A stretch of DNA of 44,459 nt from assembly GCA_041664965.1 (NCBI GenBank), contig JBAYJT010000009.1, forward strand, positions 1 through 44,459. Direction: 5' to 3'. Positions 1 through 7,538 of this stretch are shown here, in pieces. A model generated the notes under the pieces. The model had not been told where the DNA came from and searched no databases. It saw nothing but the letters and a program-made list of their open reading frames with translations. This DNA is from JBAYJT01 sp041664965. GTDB lineage: Bacteria; Pseudomonadota; Gammaproteobacteria; UBA9339. The position numbers were made by a program, and so were the translations under genes. The number at the start of each line of letters is the position of its first letter. Within the stretch, counting starts at the first letter, position 1.

Positions 1-875
1 ACGTCATAGCGCATGTTTTCTAAAAAAGCATCTTTGGCTTCATTTTCTGCATTAGCATCCTTCAACGCCGCCGCCAGCTTTTCTTCTAGTTGTTTCCGTT
101 CGGTGATGTCGACTGAAATGCCCACTAGTCCGATCACATCTCCTTTGCGAGATCGCAAAGGAACTTTATTAGTGTAGTATATTGCTTTGTTGCCATGCTC
201 ATTCAGGCCTTCTTCCTCTTTGGAAAACGGTCTTCCAGAACGCATAACTTCTTCATTAGCTAATTTGACTGCTAGGGCCGAACCATCTTTTAAAACATCA
301 GTATACAGCCTGCCTACAAACTCGTCCCTAGTTCGTAAACCTAACGTCCTTAACTGGTTATCATTGCATCCCATGCAAATACCTTTCTTATTAATCCAAT
401 AAACGTTGCCAGGCATGTATGAAATAATATTTTCCAAAGTTAATTCGTTTTGCTGATATGTTTCGATAACCTTTTGTTCAGCCTGTTTTTTAGTGGTCAC
501 ATCTATGGAGATTCCCAATAAACTAGTAACGCTACCGTTAGAATCACGTAGTGGGATTTTTTTTGTTAAGTAAATAGCGTGCTGCTCCAGAACATTTATA
601 CCCTTTTCTTCGATAGTAATTGCCACACCAGTGGCTAAAACTCGTTTATCTCTTTTGATTATCGTTTTGGCTATATTGGCAGAATGGATTTCATAATCAG
701 TTTTGCCTATTATTTCCTTCCCATTTGACAAGTGAAGAATATTCGCAAGCTCTTTATTGCAATACAAGTATTGGCCCTGGGTGTTTTTTAAATAAACAGT
801 TCCGGGAATGTTATCAAGAATATTTATTAAGGAAACATCGTTAATATCACTCTGATCGTGTCTTTTCTTTGCCAT
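1..875 (-). CDS. Double-PAS sensor histidine kinase, 5' part only (degenerate H-box)
   Basis: The gene starts at the ATG at 873-875, with AGGAG about ten bases upstream, and runs off the left edge after 291 codons. Residues about 15-125 and 140-260 form two PAS domains: each has a NIPGTVYLKN/YMPGNVYWIN type opening, a central Y.N/C.GC.. segment and a closing LGISxDVT or VGISVDITERK strand. A short coiled coil follows (KQLEEKLAAALKDA), then the dimerisation helix FLENMRYDV. In related hybrid kinases of Legionella and Coxiella the phosphoacceptor His sits where Tyr290 is here (NMxHDxRTP). The catalytic domain lies outside the window. It begins 31 bases after the stop of the cyclodipeptide synthase gene transcribed just before it, so co-transcription is likely. 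Cytosolic: no signal peptide or membrane segment is visible. Confidence 0.8.
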   Translation of the reverse strand, partial: MAKKRHDQSDINDVSLINILDNIPGTVYLKNTQGQYLYCNKELANILHLSNGKEIIGKTDYEIHSANIAKTIIKRDKRVLATGVAITIEEKGINVLEQHAIYLTKKIPLRDSNGSVTSLLGISIDVTTKKQAEQKVIETYQQNELTLENIISYMPGNVYWINKKGICMGCNDNQLRTLGLRTRDEFVGRLYTDVLKDGSALAVKLANEEVMRSGRPFSKEEEGLNEHGNKAIYYTNKVPLRSRKGDVIGLVGISVDITERKQLEEKLAAALKDANAENEAKDAFLENMRYD

Positions 876-906
876 GCCGCGATTACTCCTGTATGAATTC
901 TTTTAT

Positions 907-2058
907 TTATTGAGAAGGAAGCATTGTAGTTGATGGGGACGACGATGTTGCATTATTTTTTGCGGATCTTTGTTGCTTTATACTTACCACAAGATCGAAC
1001 ATTTCAACGAGACCGATTGTTTTGAAATAACCTTGCATATCATCGAGGCGTTCTTCTATTGCTGGAGTTAACGGAAGATGTTTCGGTATACTTGCTATTT
1101 CCCCCAATAGCTGTGTGAAACCAGCCATTCTGCCATTAATTTGCACAGAGTACAATAGTACACGACTCAACATGGCCATACCATCTGGAGGCAAAATGGT
1201 CGGGGAAGTGAATGACGATTGGGCAAAGATACCATGATTAACCAAGCCTTCCGTTGTACTAGATGATGAGCTGCTAGAGGAAGTAACTGTCGAACATGTA
1301 ATTGGAGAACGATGTTTCTTGGGGGTTTGCTCGACTATTTTTATAGTAAGCCATTTTAGAATTTCAGGTTTTTGGATAATGTCTGTATGGACTGATACCG
1401 CAGAACTTGGTCGCTCTTTTGGATATAATTCGTATTCACAAGCAAATGCCTCAGCAATAACTAGCTCACCCTTAGATTCTTCTAAAATATATGCCAATAC
1501 CAATGGGAAAATCCTTTGCAGATCAAATGCTTCGCCCATGGGTTCTCTAAGTTTGGCTATTCTTTCTCCCACTGTTCTATCTACTGCATTGCTAAAAGCT
1601 AGCTGTAGTCTAACATGTTCTTCGCTTTTTCTGCTTTCTAGTATTTTTCTGCCGTTTTTCGGCACATATAAATCATCAATAATGCGAGATGCTGTGGCGA
1701 AATATGGGTTTTCTAAAATTTCTGACCAACGTATTACGGGGCGAGACCATTGCACAGATTGCAATAACTGTCCTCCAGTAGGAGAGGCAAGCCATACATC
1801 ACCCCCCTGGATTGCTAATTGTCTTTTGGCCTGTAGATCGTTTAAAGATGAAGAAGGATCGCGTATTATCAAATTATAAGCATCTAACGCATCGGCGTAC
1901 ATGACTAAGCGTTTTGCTGAGAATTCTGAGCGAGAAATCAGGTTCAATATTGCACGCAGCGATTCGCCCTGATAGTATGGAACGTCTTTGCTGATACCCA
2001 AAAAGCAACTAGCTTTCGTAAGATCAGGATTTTGTCCAGCAAATCTAGCGAATTTCAT
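907..2058 (-). CDS. Putative tRNA-dependent cyclodipeptide synthase, XYP family, with C-terminal extension
   Basis: 383 aa. CDPSs use two aminoacyl-tRNAs to make a cyclic dipeptide through an aminoacyl-enzyme on a Ser. The N-terminal ~240 residues fit the fold and its landmarks: strand CFLGIS with Ser23 (AlbC Ser37), Tyr28 five residues on, strand VMYADALDAYN, a basic helix near 134-150 that could bind tRNA, Y-x3-E (Tyr190/Glu194; AlbC Tyr178/Glu182), and Tyr212-Pro213. The residue matching AlbC Asn40 is Val26, so the triplet reads X-Y-P, the XYP subfamily known from Rickettsiella and Fluoribacter. A run of about ten Ser/Thr (259-269) links this to a ~105-residue helical C-terminal domain that I do not recognise and that ordinary CDPSs (about 220-250 aa) lack. 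The next gene upstream is a diverged paralogue. No tailoring oxidase or P450 is adjacent. Assignment is from motifs only. Confidence 0.72.
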   Translation of the reverse strand: MKFARFAGQNPDLTKASCFLGISKDVPYYQGESLRAILNLISRSEFSAKRLVMYADALDAYNLIIRDPSSSLNDLQAKRQLAIQGGDVWLASPTGGQLLQSVQWSRPVIRWSEILENPYFATASRIIDDLYVPKNGRKILESRKSEEHVRLQLAFSNAVDRTVGERIAKLREPMGEAFDLQRIFPLVLAYILEESKGELVIAEAFACEYELYPKERPSSAVSVHTDIIQKPEILKWLTIKIVEQTPKKHRSPITCSTVTSSSSSSSSTTEGLVNHGIFAQSSFTSPTILPPDGMAMLSRVLLYSVQINGRMAGFTQLLGEIASIPKHLPLTPAIEERLDDMQGYFKTIGLVEMFDLVVSIKQQRSAKNNATSSSPSTTMLPSQ

Positions 2059-2218
2059 GTTGCACCGAAGTAAAATTGAAAATTAAAAACTAGAACATAT
2101 AAAGTATTAGTAAATACAGTTGACACAGAAAACTGAAGATAATTGGAGCTAAATATTAACTCCTATCAGAGACCATCCATGCTCATCCATTCTACTAACA
2201 TCCATAACAACTTCTCGT

Positions 2219-2227
2219 ATTGTACCA
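2219..2227 (-). promoter_or_regulatory. Extended -10 promoter of the XYP-type CDPS gene
   Basis: The minus strand reads TGGTACAAT, an extended -10 (TGn plus TACAAT). No good -35 is visible, as is usual for extended -10 promoters. The same position in the paralogous upstream region has TGGTATAAT, so the element is conserved between the two copies. The predicted leader is about 150 nucleotides. Confidence 0.5.
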
Positions 2228-2275
2228 CAATACTAGGACCAGCATTAAGTCGCTTGCTCGAGAAAAGATCTTATC

Positions 2276-2291
2276 TTAAGATTATTTTAAG
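2276..2291 (-). promoter_or_regulatory. PmrA-box-like direct repeat
   Basis: The minus strand has CTTAAAATA, two bases, then CTTAAGATA: two nine-base half-sites with an 11-base period. Each matches seven of nine positions of cTTAATatT, the tandem half-site published for PmrA in Legionella pneumophila and Coxiella. It lies 52 bases upstream of the -10. The paralogous copy has TTAA at the same two spacings. Binding is inferred. Confidence 0.4.
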
Positions 2292-2310
2292 AATTATCTA
2301 ATCTATTTAT

Positions 2311-2342
2311 CTTGATCGTAACGTATAGTAACGTTGTTCAAG
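2311..2342 (-). terminator. Imperfect hairpin downstream of the second CDPS gene
   Basis: CTTGA...TCAAG with an inner AACG...CGTT forms an imperfect stem just after the stop at 2363. There is no T run after it on the minus strand, so termination is uncertain. Confidence 0.25.
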
Positions 2343-2362
2343 CCTTAGAGAGAAATTTAGGT

Positions 2363-3616
2363 CTATGATTTCATAGTAGGTATAGATAAGCCTTCTTTTG
2401 TTGTTTTAGTACATATTAGAGTGGATTCGCTCTGTAAAAAGGCTTGCGCTTCTTGAAGGTGTTGCTCATATTCAACTGGCAAGGGTATACCTAATTTTGC
2501 TGTCTGCATTGCAACCAAAATAGCTACTTTCCATTTAGCAAATTTGACATACATTCTTTCCATAGTTGCGGTAAGCTTATGGTTCAATTCCTGTAATCCT
2601 GTTTCAGAAATGTGCGACAAATCAATTGTCGATACTTCTGGATTAACAACGGAAGATGCAAAAAATCCTACAGAGGTAAGTGTGTGTTCTCTAGCAGCCT
2701 TCGTTGTTTTCTTTTGCTCCGACCGATGATGGAATACGATAGTGTTAGTTTGCAACAAATCTTTCCCGAGGTGTTCTTCTCGAATGATGTGGTTTATGGT
2801 TTCAATCGGTTTCTTGGGTTTTTCAGTATAAAAAATATGCTTAAGCCCATTAGCTTTAAACATATCAGCTAATACAAATTGCATAGCACATTCTTCAAAT
2901 AAATATTCCCTGTTGTATCTAATAGCTTCTGCAACGTTAAATTCAACTCGTTGGAGTGGTTTTTTTGCATTCCAATCATCTATATCGCGCCTATTTTTCC
3001 CGACCATTTCACCAATAATGCTGTCGACCTGATCAGAAAAAGTAAGTTTTTGGTTGGCGGTTTCATCTTGCTTGCGTACTTGTTCTAATTCTTGTCGCAT
3101 TCTTTTTTGATTTGATGGAACGTATAAATCCATAACTCGTTTCAAAGCGCCTGGGAATTGTTCATTTCTCAAAAGATCTTGCCAGTGTAAAGTGTGTGTC
3201 CAAAAAGAAGGTATTTCGGCTAATTCCCTACCTTCTTGTTTCAGCCATACATCTTCTTCTGCAATTTCTTGTGCTCTAGCTTCTTCAAGGGTTGTTATTT
3301 TGATTGGACCAGGATTGATTTGGCGTAAAATAAATCCGTTATATCCTTGTAAGGCTGCAGTTAGTAGTAATATGCGAGGAGGTGGATTTTGCAATTGCGT
3401 AGATGAAGATGTGCTGCTAGATGTTGAACTAGATTCTGTTGTTGTAGGAATTAGTGGCGGAAAAGATTTTAATAGCAGAGGAATGGTTTGATTTAAATAT
3501 TCGCTTGAACAACAGTGAATCTTTCCCCAGCTTATAGGTAACATAAATGAATCACCAGATAGGACTGGCTTTTGAAAATGGGCAGATGGTTGTGATTTCG
3601 GTAACTGTGTTGTCAT
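2363..3616 (-). CDS. Diverged cyclodipeptide synthase paralogue with Ser/Thr insert and C-terminal extension
   Basis: 417 aa, clearly paralogous to the neighbouring gene. Shared segments include RILLLTAALQGYN against RLVMYADALDAYN, RVMDLYVPSNQ against RIIDDLYVPKNG, and LTFSDQVDSIIGE against LAFSNAVDRTVGE. CDPS landmarks are kept at Ser29 (in LPIS, where GIS is usual), Tyr238/Glu242 (Y-x3-E) and Tyr263. The residue after Tyr263 is Thr instead of Pro, the position matching AlbC Tyr42 is His34, and the one matching Asn40 is Lys32, so the pocket must differ. A Ser/Thr-rich insert (about 58-74) lies after the first helix and lengthens the loop. Residues about 318-417 match the paralogue's unrecognised C-terminal helical domain. 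It may have another amino acid choice, act as a partner subunit, or be inactive. It has its own promoter with the same layout as the paralogue's. Confidence 0.6.
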   Translation of the reverse strand: MTTQLPKSQPSAHFQKPVLSGDSFMLPISWGKIHCCSSEYLNQTIPLLLKSFPPLIPTTTESSSTSSSTSSSTQLQNPPPRILLLTAALQGYNGFILRQINPGPIKITTLEEARAQEIAEEDVWLKQEGRELAEIPSFWTHTLHWQDLLRNEQFPGALKRVMDLYVPSNQKRMRQELEQVRKQDETANQKLTFSDQVDSIIGEMVGKNRRDIDDWNAKKPLQRVEFNVAEAIRYNREYLFEECAMQFVLADMFKANGLKHIFYTEKPKKPIETINHIIREEHLGKDLLQTNTIVFHHRSEQKKTTKAAREHTLTSVGFFASSVVNPEVSTIDLSHISETGLQELNHKLTATMERMYVKFAKWKVAILVAMQTAKLGIPLPVEYEQHLQEAQAFLQSESTLICTKTTKEGLSIPTMKS

Positions 3617-3783
3617 TTTAAAGCGCTATGTGGCATATTTTGTTGCAATATCAACTTCGTTGAACAAAGAAATTGGATAGCAAAATAGAGTGCTAGCAGT
3701 AGATACAGGTGTTTAAAACCTTCAAGATACACGAACTTCATCCCTGCACATCCGCTCTCCTAACATCCTTCATAACTTCCCGT

Positions 3784-3792
3784 ATTATACCA
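3784..3792 (-). promoter_or_regulatory. Extended -10 promoter of the second CDPS gene
   Basis: The minus strand reads TGGTATAAT, a perfect extended -10, about 165 bases upstream of the ATG at 3616. It matches the element at 2219-2227 in position and context. Confidence 0.55.
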
Positions 3793-3840
3793 TAACAACC
3801 AAAGTGACCTTAAGGTGATGATAGGTAAAACAGCTTTGTT

Positions 3841-3856
3841 TTAATACTATTTTAAG
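3841..3856 (-). promoter_or_regulatory. PmrA-box-like direct repeat, second copy
   Basis: The minus strand has CTTAAAATA, two bases, then ATTAAAACA, two TTAA cores with an 11-base period. The distance to the -10 is 52 bases, exactly as in the paralogous promoter. The second half-site is weaker (five of nine) than in the other copy. Confidence 0.35.
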
Positions 3857-3883
3857 ACTCACCTAATCTGTAACTAGGTGGGG

Positions 3884-3926
3884 AAAAACATGTCTACACG
3901 TTTTCTTTATAAATCAATAACATATA
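3884..3926 (-). repeat. Stop-associated ~45-base repeat, copy 1
   Basis: The plus strand shows AACATGTCTACACG followed by TTTTCTTTATAAATCAATAA. In the direction of the APC gene that ends just to the right, it contains AAAACGTG-TAGA-CATGTTTT, a hairpin ending in U residues, so it may act as a terminator. Other copies lie near 11438, 23402, 25074, 31495 and 41398. Confidence 0.65.
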
Positions 3927-3944
3927 AAATAAAGTCGCAGTCTG

Positions 3945-5243
3945 TTAAGAACTATGAGAATTTTTTAACCACGCATAAAGTGGCACGCTAGAGAAGACTA
4001 AAATGGCTAAGTAGAAGACAATGTCTCGGCCAGAACCAAAAATTGCCCAGAAAGAATAAGCGGCAGCGAAAACGGCAATGATAATTTGCGTTATGTTTTT
4101 GCGTTGTCTGAAGCCTTCTTTGGGAAGTAAAATAATTTCAGCAACTGCAGTGTAGAGGTAAGAAAGTAGCGCAATTACAGTAGCTAGTAAAATTAAAATT
4201 TGGAATTGGTCAATCAAACTTGGGTTTGTGGTGGCAAGTAGCATTAGGCTTACAATTATTGAAGATATGATTTGTCCAGATACGGGAATATTGTGTTTGT
4301 TGCGTTTATTGAAAATCTCGGGAAATAAACGATCAGCGGCAGCTGCCATTGGCATTTGGCCTTGAATCAAAATCCAACCATTAAGTACACCAAGGCAAGA
4401 AATTATGGCGCCAGCAGCGGCGATCCATTCACCCCATTTACCGAATATCATGGCATTGGCAGCTGCGAATGGCGAAGTGGAATTTACTAAAACTTCATGT
4501 GGAATCATGCCCATTAGAGCCGCGGTACTGGCGAAGTAAATAAACATAGCAATTGCGGTGCCTAGTATAGTAGCTAGAGGAATATTGCGTTTCGGATTTT
4601 CAGTCGAGTCAGCGGGAATGGTTGCTGATTCTAAGCCAATAAAGGTCCAGAGAGTCAAAGTTGCGGCATAGGAAAAAGCAGAAAAGTTAGATGTGTGTGT
4701 GACGTTAAAGTTTTGTGTGATATAACTTGGATGAAAATACCACCAGCCTAAGATAGCTACAGCCAGAAGCGGTATAAATTTTAAAATAGTTGTGATTATT
4801 TGTGTTATGCCAGCAGCTTGGACACTTTTTAAATTAATCGCAGTAAAAATCCACACCATACCTATAGCAACAGCTGTTCCTAAAAGTGGGCTATGTAAAC
4901 ACGGAAAAAAGACGCGCAAATAACCAATTGCAGCTATAGCCACAGCAGCATTACCGATTAAAACCATAATCCAATAATTATAAGCGGTTTGAAAACCAAT
5001 AAAATCGCCGAATGCAGCGTGGGAATAAGCGTATGGGCCACCTGTTTTGGGTAAAAGGCTGCTCATTTTTGCAAATACTAGAGATAAGGCGAGCGCGCCG
5101 CAGGCTGTGAAAATCCAGGCTATAAGACTAATGCTGCCAACGCGAGCTAAATCAGCCGGTAGCATTAAAATTCCGGATCCAATTATATTGCCCGTTACTA
5201 AAGCGGTTAACATCCATAGGCCAAGTTTTTCTGATTTTTTCAT
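3945..5243 (-). CDS. APC-superfamily amino acid antiporter (AdiC/PotE/CadB-like)
   Basis: 432 aa with about 12 hydrophobic segments, the usual size for the basic amino acid/polyamine antiporter family. The first helix has GNIIGSGILMLPADLA, matching the GxG substrate-binding unwinding of AdiC (SGAIMGSGVFLLPANLA), and SLLPKTGGPYAYSHAAFGDFIGFQTAYNYW follows the AdiC pattern of TM2-TM3. It should sit in the inner membrane and exchange or import an amino acid; the substrate cannot be read from the sequence. The start is three bases after the pfkA stop, so it is translated from the pfkA transcript. The 3' end abuts a stop-associated repeat. A proton-coupled symporter of the same superfamily is the alternative. 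Confidence 0.85.
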   Translation of the reverse strand: MKKSEKLGLWMLTALVTGNIIGSGILMLPADLARVGSISLIAWIFTACGALALSLVFAKMSSLLPKTGGPYAYSHAAFGDFIGFQTAYNYWIMVLIGNAAVAIAAIGYLRVFFPCLHSPLLGTAVAIGMVWIFTAINLKSVQAAGITQIITTILKFIPLLAVAILGWWYFHPSYITQNFNVTHTSNFSAFSYAATLTLWTFIGLESATIPADSTENPKRNIPLATILGTAIAMFIYFASTAALMGMIPHEVLVNSTSPFAAANAMIFGKWGEWIAAAGAIISCLGVLNGWILIQGQMPMAAAADRLFPEIFNKRNKHNIPVSGQIISSIIVSLMLLATTNPSLIDQFQILILLATVIALLSYLYTAVAEIILLPKEGFRQRKNITQIIIAVFAAAYSFWAIFGSGRDIVFYLAILVFSSVPLYAWLKNSHSS

Positions 5244-5246
5244 ATT

Positions 5247-6233
5247 TTATGTTGCCAAAATGTTATTAATTTTAATCATGTGTTCGTCGGTTAAGCGACG
5301 TCCTGGTTTGTTTGGATCAGGATAGGCTGCTGTTTCATATTTAGTGCCATTCAGAACAGTCATGCAGTCAGACTTTCCACTTAATAGAGTTTCAACGGCA
5401 AGATTTCCCATAAAAGATCCAGCTAGGCGATCCATGGCTGTTGGTGATCCGCCGCGCTGTGTGTGTCCTAAAATACAAACGCGATATTCGAAAGTTGTAA
5501 GCTTTCTTAAGCCTTCGGCTAAAAAGATACTGCGTCCTGGTTGTTTACTTTCAGCGACGACAATGATCATACTTTGTTTTTTACGCCGAGGTGCATTCAG
5601 TTTTTCTGCTAATTCTTGACTGTTCATGGGAAATTCAGGAGTAATGACATATTCGGCGCCGCCAGCGATGGCGACGTCAACGGCCAAGAATCCAGTATTG
5701 TGTCCCATGGTTTCGACAAGAAAGTAGCGTCCGTGGCTAGACGCTGTATCGCGAATTTTATCGATGGCTTCTAACGCAGTATTTCTAGCCGTATCGTAAC
5801 CGATAGTGTAATCGCTGCCGATAATGTCATTGTCGATAGATCCTGGAACGCCAACAGATTTTGGTCCGCCTTCGTGTTCTAAAAGAGAAGCACCGCGGAA
5901 AGTTCCATCTCCGCCAATTGGCACAAAAAAGTCAATGCCGCGTTCAGCCAAAAAAGCTCGGCATTTATCACGTGTAGATTTTTCTAGAAAAGTTTTGCAG
6001 CGACTGGTTTCTAAGATAGTACCGCCGCGCTGAATACAGTTGGCCACGCTTGCCACATCCATTGGGAAGATATCTTGATCGACAAGTCCTTGATAGCCTC
6101 TGCGGCAGCCGAAGACTTCGATATCATAATAGCAAGCTGAACGCACCACTGCGCGGACAGCTGCATTCATGCCTGGTGCGTCGCCTCCGGAAGTTAGAAC
6201 GAGTAATTTATGCTTGCCTGTTTTGGTAGCCAT
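5247..6233 (-). CDS. pfkA: 6-phosphofructokinase, ATP-type
   Basis: 328 aa, close to E. coli PfkA (320 aa). It phosphorylates fructose 6-phosphate to fructose 1,6-bisphosphate, the committed step of glycolysis, in the cytosol. Landmarks: TSGGDAPGMNA near the N-terminus for ATP binding, GGDGT at 107-111 (Gly at the position that favours ATP over PPi), PGSIDND at 130-136 with catalytic Asp134, then YDTA and ETMGHNTGFLA, and the late LGHTQRGGSPTAMDR. The usual PGTIDND carries Ser for Thr. The ATG is preceded by AAGGAGAAAG. It is the first gene of a two-gene unit with the APC antiporter and is divergent from the YhcG-type gene. No clear promoter was found in the 196-base divergent gap. Confidence 0.95.
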   Translation of the reverse strand: MATKTGKHKLLVLTSGGDAPGMNAAVRAVVRSACYYDIEVFGCRRGYQGLVDQDIFPMDVASVANCIQRGGTILETSRCKTFLEKSTRDKCRAFLAERGIDFFVPIGGDGTFRGASLLEHEGGPKSVGVPGSIDNDIIGSDYTIGYDTARNTALEAIDKIRDTASSHGRYFLVETMGHNTGFLAVDVAIAGGAEYVITPEFPMNSQELAEKLNAPRRKKQSMIIVVAESKQPGRSIFLAEGLRKLTTFEYRVCILGHTQRGGSPTAMDRLAGSFMGNLAVETLLSGKSDCMTVLNGTKYETAAYPDPNKPGRRLTDEHMIKINNILAT

Positions 6234-6429
6234 AGCTCTTTCTCCTTGATAATTCTACTTATTTGGTAAAGGTAGCATAGTCAACTGTAGCCTGTCTAGA
6301 GCGAGAGTAAAATTAGAAAATCTGGAAGATTAAAATAAAGTCATGTAAGCTTAATCGATAATTGGATGCGATGTTGTAGTTTCTCAGTAATATGAGCAGT
6401 AGCGTTGAAACAGCAAGAACGAGTTTTCT

Positions 6430-7473
6430 ATGATTAAAGAGCTTTCCACCAACAAACTTTATATAGAATATTTTAGCGAATTAAAGGAGCGTATTCGTAA
6501 TGCTCAACTAAGAGCTGCCAGAGCGGTAAATAGCGAAGCTATTTTGTTATATTGGCACATCGGTCATGATGTGATAGAAAAACAACAACAAACCAAATGG
6601 GGTAGTGGTTTTATTACGCATTTATCGCAGGATTTATTAAAAGAATTTCCTGGTATGAGCAGTTTTTCTGTACGAAATCTTCGTTTTATGCGGCAATTTG
6701 CTGAAAACTACCCTGATATTGAAATAGTGAAGCAGGTTGCTTCACTATTACCATGGTGGCATATAATCTTGTTGTTGCAAAAAGTTAAGACACGGGCTGA
6801 ACGCGATTGGTATATGCACCAAGCTATAGAGGCTGGGTGGAGTAGGGCTGTGTTATGGCACAATATTGATACGAAACTTTATCAGCGGCAGGTAAGCACT
6901 GACAAAACCACGAATTTTCTTCGTACTTTGTCGTCTCCACAGTCGGAGATGGCAGAAGAAATGTTGAAAAACCCATATACAATCGATTTTTTAAATCAAA
7001 CAGAAATTGCACATGAAAGAGTTTTGCAAAAAGAACTGACCCAGCATTTATCCAAGTTTTTAGTAGAGCTGGGGGTTGGATTTTCGTTTGTTGGTAGTCA
7101 ATACCCAGTAACTACGGGTGAAACTGATGGATTTATTGATCTTCTATTTTATCATTTGAAACTTCGTTGCTTTGTGGTTGTGGAGTTGAAAATGATTGAG
7201 TTTCAACCTGAACATGCAGGGAAGATGGCCTTTTATTTATCAGCAGTTGACGATCATTTACGACATCCAGATGATAAGCCATCCATAGGCATTATTTTAT
7301 GTAAAGCTAAGGATAATATAGCTGTGGAATATGCATTGCGTGATTCTAATAAGCCCATAGGGGTTTCTACATATCAATTATTAGAAGCTTTGCCTAAAGA
7401 AATACAAACTGGATTACCTACGATTGAACAGTTGGAGAATGAGTTTTCTAATGATGAAAAAATCGTGAATTGA
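6430..7473 (+). CDS. yhcG: YhcG-family PDDEXK nuclease domain protein (DUF1016)
   Basis: 347 aa. The N-terminal half matches the YhcG helical domain: NSEAILLYWHIGHDVIEKQ, GSGFITHLSQDL, then the FSVRNLRFMRQFAENYP segment and LPWWHIILLLQK. The C-terminal domain is PD-(D/E)XK-like, with GETDGFIDLLFYH, then CFVVVELK, giving Asp...Glu-x-Lys at about residues 235-252. Family members are accessory nucleases often found near restriction or defence genes; here the neighbours are pfkA and yebC, so it looks like a stray accessory gene. It is probably monocistronic. There is no strong Shine-Dalgarno sequence before the ATG. Function in the cell is not established. Confidence 0.9.
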   Translation: MIKELSTNKLYIEYFSELKERIRNAQLRAARAVNSEAILLYWHIGHDVIEKQQQTKWGSGFITHLSQDLLKEFPGMSSFSVRNLRFMRQFAENYPDIEIVKQVASLLPWWHIILLLQKVKTRAERDWYMHQAIEAGWSRAVLWHNIDTKLYQRQVSTDKTTNFLRTLSSPQSEMAEEMLKNPYTIDFLNQTEIAHERVLQKELTQHLSKFLVELGVGFSFVGSQYPVTTGETDGFIDLLFYHLKLRCFVVVELKMIEFQPEHAGKMAFYLSAVDDHLRHPDDKPSIGIILCKAKDNIAVEYALRDSNKPIGVSTYQLLEALPKEIQTGLPTIEQLENEFSNDEKIVN

Positions 7474-7538
7474 TATAAAAAAATCAAAATAATTTTATAT
7501 AATGCTTAAAGATTTTATTTTCGGATTCGGAGGGTTTT

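Larger units (their letters stand above)
2059..2362. other. Intergenic region between the two CDPS genes
   Basis: About 300 bases without a gene. It holds the presumed promoter of the downstream CDPS gene, a TTAA direct repeat and a hairpin after the stop of the other CDPS gene. Bases 2174-2304 align by eye with 3739-3869 upstream of the paralogue, with almost the same distance to each start codon, so the duplication took the promoter and leader along with the gene. The leader of about 150 nucleotides before the ATG shows no other clear element and no strong Shine-Dalgarno sequence. Confidence 0.6.
3617..3944. other. Intergenic region upstream of the second CDPS gene
   Basis: About 330 bases without a gene. 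It contains the promoter and TTAA direct repeat of the CDPS paralogue (block 3739-3869, duplicated at 2174-2304), a short inverted repeat CACCTA...TAGGTG at 3860-3880, and a copy of the ~45-base stop-associated repeat next to the end of the APC transporter gene. Confidence 0.6.
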
